DNA of 64,000 nucleotides from Tistrella mobilis KA081020-065 (GTDB lineage Bacteria; Pseudomonadota; Alphaproteobacteria; Tistrellales; Tistrellaceae), in NCBI RefSeq assembly GCF_000264455.2, contig NC_017958.1:873001-937000 (forward strand), given 5' to 3'. Numbering within the stretch: the stretch's first letter is position 1; the number at the start of each line of letters is the position of its first letter. The translations under genes and the position numbers were made by a program. The notes beneath the pieces are model-generated. The model saw only the letters and a program-made list of their open reading frames with translations. It was not told where the DNA came from and did no database searches. Shown here one piece after another: positions 9,034 to 17,082 of this stretch.

Positions 9034-9063
9034 TTGCGGCGCGGGGCCGTACAGGCTTACGAT
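9034..9063 (+). promoter_or_regulatory. Weak candidate promoter of nrdJ
   Basis: TTGCGG at 9034-9039 and TACGAT at 9058-9063 are 18 bases apart, just downstream of the NrdR-like boxes. The fit is modest, and a 278-base leader would follow. It is listed only as the best candidate seen by eye. Confidence 0.25.
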
Positions 9064-9341
9064 CCGGGTCAGACGGGCAGACCGAAGACATCTTCCTCGG
9101 GGATCCCGCCGCAGATTTGGCGCCGGTCCGGCCGGCGACCTTCGGACATAACCCCAACCCGACAGACCCGACCCCCGACACCGCACCCCGCGCGCCCAGG
9201 AACGAACCGATGCAGTCGATGCGCCGGTGGCCGGGCTTCGGGGTGTTTCCGTGCCCGGGGCGTCGTTGCGTCGCCATTTTCCGTTGAATCCCACGCGAGC
9301 GGGCCTCAAGCCGCCCGCCAGCATGATGGAGGCAGGATACG

Positions 9342-12300
9342 ATGCGGATCGCCCGCAAGCTCACCGTCGATGGCCGCTCCCCTTACCAGGGGATCGAGAT
9401 GCGGACCGCCACCAGCGAAATCCGCAACCCCGACGGCTCGGTCGTCTTCAAGCTCGAGAATATCGAGGTGCCCGCCTCGTGGTCGCAGGTCGCCTGCGAC
9501 ATCATCGCGCAGAAGTACTTCCGCAAGCGCGGCGTTCCCGCCGTCACCCGGCGCGTGCCCGAAGAGGGCGTGCCCGAGTTCCTGTGGCGTTCGGAACCCG
9601 ACGAGGCGGCGCTGGCCGCCCTGCCCGAGGGTGAGCGCTATACCGGCGAGCGCACCGCCGCCCAGGTCTTCGACCGTATGGCCGGGACCTGGGCCTATTG
9701 GGGCTGGAAGGGCGGCTATTTCGACAGCGAAGCCGATGCCGCCGCCTATCGCGACGAGATGTGCCGGATGCTGGCCGACCAGATGGCAGCACCCAACTCG
9801 CCGCAGTGGTTCAACACCGGCCTGCACTGGGCCTATGGCATCGACGGCCCGGCCCAGGGCCATTATTACGTCGACCACGTCACCGGCGAGCTGACCCGCT
9901 CGGCCACGGCCTATGAACACCCGCAGCCCCATGCCTGCTTCATCCAGTCGGTCTCGGACGATCTGGTGAACGAGGGCGGCATCATGGACCTTTGGGTCCG
10001 CGAGGCGCGGCTGTTCAAATACGGCTCGGGCACCGGCACCAATTTCTCGTCGGTGCGTGGCGAGGGCGAGCCGCTGTCGGGCGGCGGCCGCTCGTCGGGC
10101 CTGATGAGCTTCCTGAAGATCGGCGACCGCGCCGCCGGCGCTATCAAGTCGGGCGGCACCACCCGCCGGGCCGCGAAGATGGTGGTGGTCGATGTCGACC
10201 ATCCCGATATCGAAGCCTATATCAACTGGAAGGTGATCGAAGAGCAGAAGGTGGCGGCGCTCGTCACCGGCTCCAAGCTCGCCAACAAGCATCTGAACGC
10301 GGTGATCAAGGCCGCCTCGGATCTGAAGGTGGCCGAGGACGACCGCTTCGACCCGCGCCGCAACCCGGCGCTGAAGGCCGCGGTCAAGGCCGCCCGGGCG
10401 GCGCTGATCCCCGAGAATTACGTTCAGCGCGTCATCCAGTTCGCGCGCCAGGGTTATACCGAACTCCATATCCCGGTGTTCAACACCGACTGGGATTCGG
10501 AAGCCTATCTGACCGTTTCGGGCCAGAACTCGAACAATTCGGTGCGCGTCACCGATGCCTTCCTGAATGCGGTGCTGGCCGATGGCGAGTGGACGCTGAC
10601 CCGCCGTACCGACGGCAAGTCGGTGCGCACCATCCGCGCCAAGGATCTGTGGGAGCAGATCGGCAACGCCGCCTGGGCGAGCGCCGATCCCGGCATCCAG
10701 TTCGACACCACGATCAACGACTGGCACACCTGCCCCGCCCACGGCCGGATCAACGCGTCCAACCCGTGCTCGGAATACATGTTCCTCGACGACACGGCCT
10801 GCAACCTGGCGTCGCTGAACCTGATGACCTTCCGGCGCGAGGACGGCTCCTTCGACATCGAGACCTACGAGCATGCGGTCCGGCTGTGGACCGTGACGCT
10901 GGAAATCTCGGTGCTGATGGCGCAGTACCCCTCGGCGACCATCGCTCAGCTGTCCTATGATTTCCGCACCCTCGGCCTCGGCTATGCCAATCTGGGCGGC
11001 CTGCTGATGGCCTCGGGCCTTGCCTATGACAGCCACGAGGGCCGCGCCCTGTCCGGTGCGCTGACCGCGATCATGACCGGTGTCGCCTATGCGACCTCGG
11101 CCGAGATGGCGAAGGAACTCGGCACCTTTCCGAAATACGCGCCCAATGCCGAGGCGATGCTGCGGGTGATCCGCAACCATCGCCGCGCCGCCCATGGGGC
11201 GAGCGAGGGCTATGAGCAGCTGTCGGTGGCCCCGGTGGCGCTGGACCATGCCAACCTGCCCGATCCGCGCCTGGGCGATGCCGCCCGCCGCGCCTGGGAC
11301 CAGGCGCTGGAACTGGGCGAGGCCCATGGTTTCCGCAACGCCCAGTCGACCGTGATCGCCCCCACCGGCACGATCGGTCTGGTGATGGATTGCGACACCA
11401 CCGGCATCGAGCCCGATTTCGCGCTGGTGAAGTTCAAGAAACTGGCCGGCGGCGGCTACTTCAAGATCATCAACCGCACCGTGCCCGAAGCGCTGGCGAA
11501 GCTCGGCTATGAAGAGCCGCGGATCCGCGCGATCATCGACTATGCGGTCGGCCGCGGCACGCTGGCCGGCTCGCCCGCCATCGGCCATGACGCGCTGCGG
11601 GCCCGCGGCTTCGACGATGCCGCGATCGAGCGGCTGGAGAAGTCGCTGGGCCAGGCCTTCGAACTGAAATTCGCCTTCAACAAGTGGACGCTGGGCGCCG
11701 AGTTCTGCCGCGACGCGCTGGGCTTCACCGATGCCCAGCTCGACGACCCGGCTTTCGACATGCTCCAGGGCCTGGGCTTCTCGAAGGACGAGATCGAGGC
11801 CGCGAACATCTGGGTCTGCGGCGCGATGACGCTGGAAGGCGCGCCGGGGCTGGAAGCCCGGCACCTGCCGGTCTTCGACTGCGCCAACCCCTGCGGCCGC
11901 AAGGGCACCCGCTACCTGTCGGCCGAAGCCCATATCCGCATGATGGCGGCGGCGCAGCCCTTCATCTCGGGCGCGATCAGCAAGACCATCAACATGCCGA
12001 ATGCGGCCACGGTTGAAGACTGCAAGGCGGCCTACATGCTGTCCTGGCGCCTGGGCCTCAAGGCCAATGCGCTCTATCGCGACGGCTCCAAGCTCTCGCA
12101 GCCGCTGAACGCCATGATCCTGGACGACGATGTCGAGGACGTGGAAGAGGCGGTGGCCGAGTTCGCAGCCAGGCCCGCCGCCGAACAGGCGCGCGTGGTG
12201 GCCGAGCGGATCGTCACCCAGTATATCAGCGAGCGCCAGCGCCTGCCCCATCGCCGCAAGGGCTATACCCAGAAGGCGGTGGTCGGCGGCCACAAGCTCT

Positions 12301-13010
12301 ATCTGCGCACCGGCGAATACGAAGACGGCAAGCTGGGCGAAATCTTCATCGACATGCACAAGGAAGGCGCCGCCTTCCGCAGCCTGATGAACGCCTTCGC
12401 CATCGCCATCTCGATCGGCCTGCAGTACGGCGTGCCGCTGGACGAGTATGTCGACGCCTATGTCTTCAGCCGGTTCGAGCCCTCGGGCATGGTCGAAGGC
12501 AATGACGCGATCAAGATGGCGACCTCGGTGCTCGACTACGTGTTCCGGGAACTCGCGATCTCGTATCTGGGCCGCACCGATCTCGCCCATGTTCAGCCGG
12601 TCCAGGCCGCCGACCTGCTGCCCGACAGCGTGGGCCGCGGCGTGCGCGAGGGCACCCGCGAAGATGGTCAGGGCGGCACGCCCGTCCCGGCGCCGGCGGT
12701 TGCCGCGGCCATGGGGCTCGCCAGCGCCGGCTTCGTGCGCAGCAATCTCTACGTGCTCCGCGGCGGCGCCGGCGGCAACACCGCCACTGCCTATGCCGAG
12801 CCCCACGACCATGCCCATGCGCATGAAGACCTGTCGCCGACCGCCATCGGCCGTGCCGAAGTGGTCGACGAGCGCCTGGAGGCGATCCGCATCGCCCGCC
12901 AGAAGGGCTTCGAGGGCGACCCCTGCGGCGAATGCGGCAACATGACCCTGGTCCGCAACGGCACCTGCCTGAAATGCGTCACCTGCGGCTCGACCAGCGG
13001 CTGCTCGTGA
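9342..13010 (+). CDS. nrdJ: Adenosylcobalamin-dependent (class II) ribonucleotide reductase
   Basis: This 1222-residue monomeric class II reductase makes deoxyribonucleotides using a cobalamin-derived thiyl radical, independent of oxygen. It begins [20 protein letters not shown]. Visible elements are the redox cysteine in [12 protein letters not shown] (about residue 201), [15 protein letters not shown] and the Asn-Cys-Glu catalytic set in [11 protein letters not shown] (about 474-478). Two further blocks, [18 protein letters not shown] and [16 protein letters not shown], follow. The C-terminus holds a zinc-ribbon-like pair, CGECGN and CVTCGS, and ends in TSGCS, the usual shuttle-cysteine tail. 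GGAGG lies 9 bases before the ATG. It is a single gene with its own regulatory spacer and terminator. Confidence 0.97.
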   Translation: MRIARKLTVDGRSPYQGIEMRTATSEIRNPDGSVVFKLENIEVPASWSQVACDIIAQKYFRKRGVPAVTRRVPEEGVPEFLWRSEPDEAALAALPEGERYTGERTAAQVFDRMAGTWAYWGWKGGYFDSEADAAAYRDEMCRMLADQMAAPNSPQWFNTGLHWAYGIDGPAQGHYYVDHVTGELTRSATAYEHPQPHACFIQSVSDDLVNEGGIMDLWVREARLFKYGSGTGTNFSSVRGEGEPLSGGGRSSGLMSFLKIGDRAAGAIKSGGTTRRAAKMVVVDVDHPDIEAYINWKVIEEQKVAALVTGSKLANKHLNAVIKAASDLKVAEDDRFDPRRNPALKAAVKAARAALIPENYVQRVIQFARQGYTELHIPVFNTDWDSEAYLTVSGQNSNNSVRVTDAFLNAVLADGEWTLTRRTDGKSVRTIRAKDLWEQIGNAAWASADPGIQFDTTINDWHTCPAHGRINASNPCSEYMFLDDTACNLASLNLMTFRREDGSFDIETYEHAVRLWTVTLEISVLMAQYPSATIAQLSYDFRTLGLGYANLGGLLMASGLAYDSHEGRALSGALTAIMTGVAYATSAEMAKELGTFPKYAPNAEAMLRVIRNHRRAAHGASEGYEQLSVAPVALDHANLPDPRLGDAARRAWDQALELGEAHGFRNAQSTVIAPTGTIGLVMDCDTTGIEPDFALVKFKKLAGGGYFKIINRTVPEALAKLGYEEPRIRAIIDYAVGRGTLAGSPAIGHDALRARGFDDAAIERLEKSLGQAFELKFAFNKWTLGAEFCRDALGFTDAQLDDPAFDMLQGLGFSKDEIEAANIWVCGAMTLEGAPGLEARHLPVFDCANPCGRKGTRYLSAEAHIRMMAAAQPFISGAISKTINMPNAATVEDCKAAYMLSWRLGLKANALYRDGSKLSQPLNAMILDDDVEDVEEAVAEFAARPAAEQARVVAERIVTQYISERQRLPHRRKGYTQKAVVGGHKLYLRTGEYEDGKLGEIFIDMHKEGAAFRSLMNAFAIAISIGLQYGVPLDEYVDAYVFSRFEPSGMVEGNDAIKMATSVLDYVFRELAISYLGRTDLAHVQPVQAADLLPDSVGRGVREGTREDGQGGTPVPAPAVAAAMGLASAGFVRSNLYVLRGGAGGNTATAYAEPHDHAHAHEDLSPTAIGRAEVVDERLEAIRIARQKGFEGDPCGECGNMTLVRNGTCLKCVTCGSTSGCS

Positions 13011-13058
13011 CCGGCCGGGCGGCCCGCCCGCCCCTGCCTGCATCCCGATGACCACCCG

Positions 13059-13096
13059 ACGCCGCCCCGGTTCCGACCGGGGCGGCGTTCGGTTTT
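13059..13096 (+). terminator. Rho-independent terminator after nrdJ
   Basis: A perfect 12-base-pair stem (13059-13070 with 13077-13088) closes the loop TTCCGA. It is followed by TCGGTTTTGG with four thymines at 13093-13096. It lies 49 bases beyond the nrdJ stop and separates nrdJ from the next pair. Confidence 0.8.
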
Positions 13097-13134
13097 GGTG
13101 GCAGCGGCGGCCCGCCATGCCTAGAGTCAGGGCC

Positions 13135-13365
13135 ATGGCCCACGACATCGCCCCACCCGCCCTCATCGTCCCGGCCGAGTATCCCGAACTCCGGCTGCTC
13201 GCCTGGAACCGCGATCCGGCACGACCACTGCCGGAAGCGGAAGTTTTTGCGCTCTACGAAGCCAATTGGCGCCATGTCGACCAGGACCGCCTGACGCCCC
13301 GCGAACGGGCGCTGATCGACCGCCTGACCCGGCGCTGGGGGGCCGGGCGGATGCTGGTCCGATGA
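13135..13365 (+). CDS. Small protein paired with an AbiEii-like nucleotidyltransferase
   Basis: This 76-residue protein starts MAHDIAPPALIVPAEYPELR and contains LAWNRDPARPLPEAEVFALY, then EANWRHVDQDRLTPRERALI. I recall similar short proteins with an xLYExNWRHVD core directly upstream of AbiEii/AbiGii-type nucleotidyltransferase genes, but no name or function is established. It may be an antitoxin-like partner or scaffold. The frame extends to 13048, but that part overlaps the nrdJ terminator and is implausible, so the ATG at 13135 was chosen. The stop overlaps the next start by 4 bases (ATGA), which shows coupling. No DNA-binding domain is evident. Confidence 0.7.
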   Translation: MAHDIAPPALIVPAEYPELRLLAWNRDPARPLPEAEVFALYEANWRHVDQDRLTPRERALIDRLTRRWGAGRMLVR

Positions 13366-14063
13366 CCGGCTATCGTCGCCCCGAACATCAGGCCGTCGCC
13401 GTTTTGCTCGATCGGCTGGACGCGGCGGTTCTGGATGCGGGCGCCTGCCGCTTCGGCGGCGGCACCGCGATCGTGCTGGCGCTTGGGGAATACCGGGTTT
13501 CGGCCGATGTCGACTTTCTCTGCGCCAGCACGGAAGGGTATCGCTTCCTCCATCAGCGCATCTTCGACGGCGGATTCGGAAGCCTGTTCAGAGCCCCCGT
13601 CACCCTGCCTCGCGGCCACCGCGCCGATCAGTACGGCCTGCGTGCCCTGATCGAGATCGACGGCCGGCCGGTGAAGTTCGAAATCGTCCGCGAAGCCCGC
13701 ATCGACCTGGATCCGCCAGATGCCCGGCTGTGCGGCTGTCCGGTGCTGACAACAGCCGACCAGTACGCCGAAAAACTGCTCGCCAATGCCGACCGCGAGG
13801 CAGACAAAGCCGTCGCCTGGTGGGATGCGATCGATCTCGGCATGCTGATCCAGCATCTGGGCCCTGTCCCGGATGCAGCGGTCACAAAGGCCGTCGGCGC
13901 CTACGGCCCCTCGGTCCTGGCCGCCCTCTCACGGGTTCACGAGACGCTCGACCTTCCGGACAACCGCCGCCACGCCTGCGACCGCCTGGGCATGACCGGG
14001 GAGGATCTGGACAGGGCCGTCGATGCGCTCGGCGCCGACATCCGGCGGCTGACGGGCGGCTGA
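13362..14063 (+). CDS. AbiEii/AbiGii toxin-family nucleotidyltransferase (DUF1814-like)
   Basis: This 233-residue protein has the minimal nucleotidyltransferase signature: FGGGTAIVLALGE (31-43), SADVDF with the metal pair D49 and D51, then a lysine in AEKLL (K138) and WWDAIDLGML with D155 and D158. AbiEii-type toxins are GTP/NTP-dependent transferases of type IV toxin-antitoxin and abortive-infection loci; some relatives modify tRNA. The usual AbiEi antitoxin with its winged-helix domain is absent. The partner here is the unrelated 76-residue protein upstream. The ATG at 13362 was chosen because it overlaps that gene's stop; the frame continues upstream to 13266 without homology. It converges on the OmpA-like gene with a 5-base gap. 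Confidence 0.85.
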   Translation: MTGYRRPEHQAVAVLLDRLDAAVLDAGACRFGGGTAIVLALGEYRVSADVDFLCASTEGYRFLHQRIFDGGFGSLFRAPVTLPRGHRADQYGLRALIEIDGRPVKFEIVREARIDLDPPDARLCGCPVLTTADQYAEKLLANADREADKAVAWWDAIDLGMLIQHLGPVPDAAVTKAVGAYGPSVLAALSRVHETLDLPDNRRHACDRLGMTGEDLDRAVDALGADIRRLTGG

Positions 14064-14068
14064 TCCGT

Positions 14069-15130
14069 TCACCCCGCCTGCGGCGAGCGGCGGACCCGGA
14101 TCTCGATCCGGCGGCGTTCCTTCACGTCGCCCGATTGCGAGCCATCGGCGAGCACATCGCCGGGCATGATCGTCTGCGCGCCTGAATAGGGCAGGATGCG
14201 CAGTTCCGAGAGCCGGGGATCCGCCCGCAGGATGCGGGCGACCGCGGCCGCACGGGCCATGCCCAGCCCGGCATTGTCCCCTGGACGAAGCCGGCCGGCA
14301 CCTTCGCTACCACGCAGAACCGGCAGCAGGCTGCGATCCAGATTTGACTGGCGGCCGCCCATGCCCTGCTCGTCGGTATGGCCGATCACCTCGATCACAT
14401 CGGTGCCGTAACGGCCCGAAATCTGCACCAGCTGCTCGACCACAGCCGTGGACAGAAGCGTCCGGAACTCCGGCGAAATCTCGGCACTGCCGATCCCGAA
14501 GGAATAGCCGTCTGCTTCGCTCAGGCTGATGATCGGCGGCCAGTCATGTGCCCCGCGCCCGAGCAGACGGTCGAGCATACCGGGCGCCGCATCGGTCTTC
14601 GGGGCAGTCTCCGCCGTGCGGGCTCCGGCTGCAAGCCGCGCAATCTCGTCGGGCGTCATCCCGACCAGATCCTGTTCCGCGCGGGCAGCGTCGAGCGCCC
14701 GGGCCTCGTCGATCAGGCGGGCCAGCTCTTCAGGCGTGATACCGGCTCGGACATAAGGGGCGAGGTCGCGCCAATAAGGGGCGATTTCCTGCACCTCCGG
14801 CACGGTCATGCCGGTCTCCGCCAGCTGGCGGGCGGTTGCCGCGCCAATAGACAGCTCGCGCCAGTCCTCGGGCACATCCGGGCGCGCCTCCAGCATCCGG
14901 GCCATCACCGATCCCTCGGCATCGAGTTCTGCGACCTTGAGCCGCGCCTCGGCAAGCTCCGCCTGAATGCGCGAAATGGTGCGGGCGTCGCGGGTGAAGA
15001 TCACGGCGGAGATCAGCGCCAGACAGAAAACCAGCAACAGCATCAGCTCTGCCATGGTCAGGCCAAGCACGATGCCGCGACGATAGGAGGCGGCAGAACG
15101 CCGCATGCCGCCATCCGGTGCGTCGCTCAT
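14069..15130 (-). CDS. MotB/ZorB-like OmpA-family stator protein
   Basis: This is the last gene of a four-gene operon (353 residues). It has a short cytoplasmic N-terminus and one membrane helix (about 19-45) with the motif GLTMAELMLLLVFCL. E28 sits where MotB, ExbD and ZorB carry their proton-binding aspartate. A helical stalk (about 49-195) follows with three short repeats of the form G(M/I)T-P-E at 107-113, 130-135 and 157-162. Residues 200-347 form an OmpA/MotB-like peptidoglycan-binding domain with IEVIGHTDEQG (D253) and ERRRIEIRV (R339-R341). The family model is a plug-and-anchor subunit of a proton-driven rotary unit in the inner membrane. Its start overlaps the channel gene by 4 bases. 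Confidence 0.8.
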   Translation of the reverse strand: MSDAPDGGMRRSAASYRRGIVLGLTMAELMLLLVFCLALISAVIFTRDARTISRIQAELAEARLKVAELDAEGSVMARMLEARPDVPEDWRELSIGAATARQLAETGMTVPEVQEIAPYWRDLAPYVRAGITPEELARLIDEARALDAARAEQDLVGMTPDEIARLAAGARTAETAPKTDAAPGMLDRLLGRGAHDWPPIISLSEADGYSFGIGSAEISPEFRTLLSTAVVEQLVQISGRYGTDVIEVIGHTDEQGMGGRQSNLDRSLLPVLRGSEGAGRLRPGDNAGLGMARAAAVARILRADPRLSELRILPYSGAQTIMPGDVLADGSQSGDVKERRRIEIRVRRSPQAG

Positions 15131-16257
15131 CCGCCCTGCCCCACGGGTCGCGCGTCATCCGCCGTCTGGAAGGTTTCTGCCGATGCCACAGGCACCGCCT
15201 GCACGTGATCGCGGGCGGCAAGCGCGGCAAGCGCCTCGGCGATCCGGCGGTTGCCGGCCTCGGCGCGCTCCATTGCCTCGGCGAGCCGGCGCAGCCCGTC
15301 CCGGGTCTCGCCCAGAACCTCATCTCCGGCGGCCTCCCGCGCCCGGGCTGCTCGTTCCACCTCCCCGATCGCCCGGATCAGCGCCTCGGTGTTCCCGTGC
15401 GACGCCCGCTCGAAACCTGCGGCAGCCCCGGCCAGCGCATCGACGGTCGGCTGAAGCTGGATCCGGATCAGCTGTTCCGGCGTCTGCATCGCGCGCAGCC
15501 GCTCGGCCGTCTCACCCAGGCTGCTGGTCACCCGGCCGGCGCTGGCGGCCAGCCCGTCGGTGTCCTCGGCCAGACGGCGGGTGACGTCGCCGAGCGAGGC
15601 GGACACCCGGGTGGTAAGTCCGTCGAGCGTGGCACTCGACGATTGCGATACCGCCTCGATCGGCTGCACCGCCTTCTGCACGGCGGTCTCGACCTCGGCA
15701 AGCAGCCGTTCCGACACCGTGCGGGTGGTATTCAGAATCTCCTCGAAGCCTTCTCCCATCACCTGTTCAGTGGCACGGCGGAAATGGGAGAGTTCGAGCA
15801 CCGTCCGGTCCAGCTCGCGCCGCAGCTTCCGGGCAGCGTCGGCAAGTTCGATGCGGGCGGTATGCTCGACTTCGATGGGATCGACCCGCATCTGATTGAA
15901 CATCACCCGGAGCGCCACCCCGGTAATGGTCGAGGCAATCGCGATGCCGAAATTGCGCACGATCTCGTCGGCCGCACCATCGGCGCTGAACTGGTAGAGC
16001 GAGGCCCCCAGGCTGACCAGGGTGTAGAGAAAGCCCATATAGTAAAGATTGTCGCCGTTCTGGTCAGCGCGCAGCCGGAGCCTGCGGAAGCCGAGCAGGG
16101 CCGCTGCATAGCAGAGCATCAGGACCACCGGCACGCCCGTGACCACCCCGGCAGGCAGGCCCATCAGCTTCGCCGCCATGATGAAGCCGGCGCCCGCGAT
16201 CACGAATGCAAAGAACACGATCGGCCCAAAGGCCGTGTCGAGACGCGTGCCGGACAT
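15127..16257 (-). CDS. MotA/TolQ/ExbB/ZorA-like channel with long cytoplasmic tail
   Basis: The 376-residue protein has four predicted membrane helices (about 10-29, 34-57, 71-90, 102-121). Two motifs typical of ion-channel stators occur: DNLYYMGFLYTLVSLGASLY in helix 3 and FGIAIASTITGVALRVMFNQ in helix 4, with pore-type hydroxyl residues S109, T110 and T112. After residue 130 comes about 220 residues of predicted coiled coil, rich in Ala, Glu, Arg, Thr and Ser, ending in an unstructured tail. This is the ZorA plan: a MotA-like core plus an intracellular tail. TGA of the vWA-like gene and this ATG are directly adjacent, and the end overlaps the OmpA-like gene. Function is inferred from architecture only. 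Confidence 0.75.
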   Translation of the reverse strand: MSGTRLDTAFGPIVFFAFVIAGAGFIMAAKLMGLPAGVVTGVPVVLMLCYAAALLGFRRLRLRADQNGDNLYYMGFLYTLVSLGASLYQFSADGAADEIVRNFGIAIASTITGVALRVMFNQMRVDPIEVEHTARIELADAARKLRRELDRTVLELSHFRRATEQVMGEGFEEILNTTRTVSERLLAEVETAVQKAVQPIEAVSQSSSATLDGLTTRVSASLGDVTRRLAEDTDGLAASAGRVTSSLGETAERLRAMQTPEQLIRIQLQPTVDALAGAAAGFERASHGNTEALIRAIGEVERAARAREAAGDEVLGETRDGLRRLAEAMERAEAGNRRIAEALAALAARDHVQAVPVASAETFQTADDARPVGQGG

Positions 16258-17082
16258 TCAGCCAGCCCCCTGCAGCTTATGGACCGGGCCAGGCCGGCCC
16301 AGGTTGTCAACGATCCACTGACCCCAGAAGCGGACATGTTCCACCGATCTGAACCTCGATGTCGCACGCTCGATATAGAACAGCGTCACCGAGGCGTCCT
16401 TGAGATCGGTGTGGTACTGCCTGTATGCAGGGGATGCCCTGAAGGTGTCGTAGCGCAGATCCCCCCGGAACTGCGAATAGAGCGGTGTGTTCTCAACCAT
16501 GTCGGACACGATCACCAGGGACTTAGGCAAATCGGCTACGGCCTGGCCCGCAAAGCTGTCGACCGCGATGCCCTGGATGGCCGACATGATCGGCGAGACA
16601 TCGGCGGTATGCGGCGCCAATCCGGTTCCCAGCGCCTCGGCAAGCGGCCGTTCAAAGGCCGTGATCCAGCGCTTGCGAGCCAGTGCCGGATTGGCGGTCC
16701 ATTCGTCGAGATCACTGCCATCGCCCGGATTGCAGCGGCTGAACAGCGACCGCGAACCGCCGTTTTCGGGTGTCATCACCCTCAGATCGATGCGCTCGTT
16801 CACCGCGGCACGGGTCGCGATATCGGTGAGCAGGGTCTTCACTTCGCGCCGCCCGATCTCAGGCAGCGGGTCGGAACTGTCGATCAGGATCACGGTGATG
16901 CCGGCAAGCCGTCCGTCGGCCGGACACAGGCTCTCAGGGTCGCGCTTCGTCGGACGTTCGGCGCCGAACCACAGCCAGCCGCCGGCCCCGAGGATGACGA
17001 GGATCGCCACCACCGCAAGAACGAGGCCGATGACGGTGCCGGTCTCGCCGCGGCCGCCGCGCCGCCTACGCCGCCTTGCCAT
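16258..17082 (-). CDS. Membrane-anchored von Willebrand A-like protein
   Basis: The 274-residue protein starts with a strongly basic segment (MARRRRRRGGRG), then one membrane helix (about 16-39), so the rest should face the periplasm. Residues 60-240 look like a vWA fold: a hydrophobic strand then ILIDSSDPLP (D68, S69, S70), a shortened MIDAS-like DxSxS; ADVSPIMSAIQ near 161-170; and SLVIVSDMVENTP with D194. The MIDAS is incomplete, so metal binding is uncertain. C53 and C117 could form a disulfide. GGAGG stands 5 bases before the start. It overlaps the upstream coiled-coil gene by 17 bases. It is not a known Zorya component. Confidence 0.65.
   Translation of the reverse strand: MARRRRRRGGRGETGTVIGLVLAVVAILVILGAGGWLWFGAERPTKRDPESLCPADGRLAGITVILIDSSDPLPEIGRREVKTLLTDIATRAAVNERIDLRVMTPENGGSRSLFSRCNPGDGSDLDEWTANPALARKRWITAFERPLAEALGTGLAPHTADVSPIMSAIQGIAVDSFAGQAVADLPKSLVIVSDMVENTPLYSQFRGDLRYDTFRASPAYRQYHTDLKDASVTLFYIERATSRFRSVEHVRFWGQWIVDNLGRPGPVHKLQGAG

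Noticed and set aside
8698-9341. Cobalamin riboswitch upstream of nrdJ
   Set aside because: No B12-box or recognisable core was seen; the palindromic AT-rich motifs fit NrdR boxes better.
9306-13166. 1286-codon open frame antisense to nrdJ
   Set aside because: It is the mirror of a strongly supported coding frame in GC-rich DNA, with low-complexity His/Ala/Gly/Arg composition, no ribosome site and no family match.
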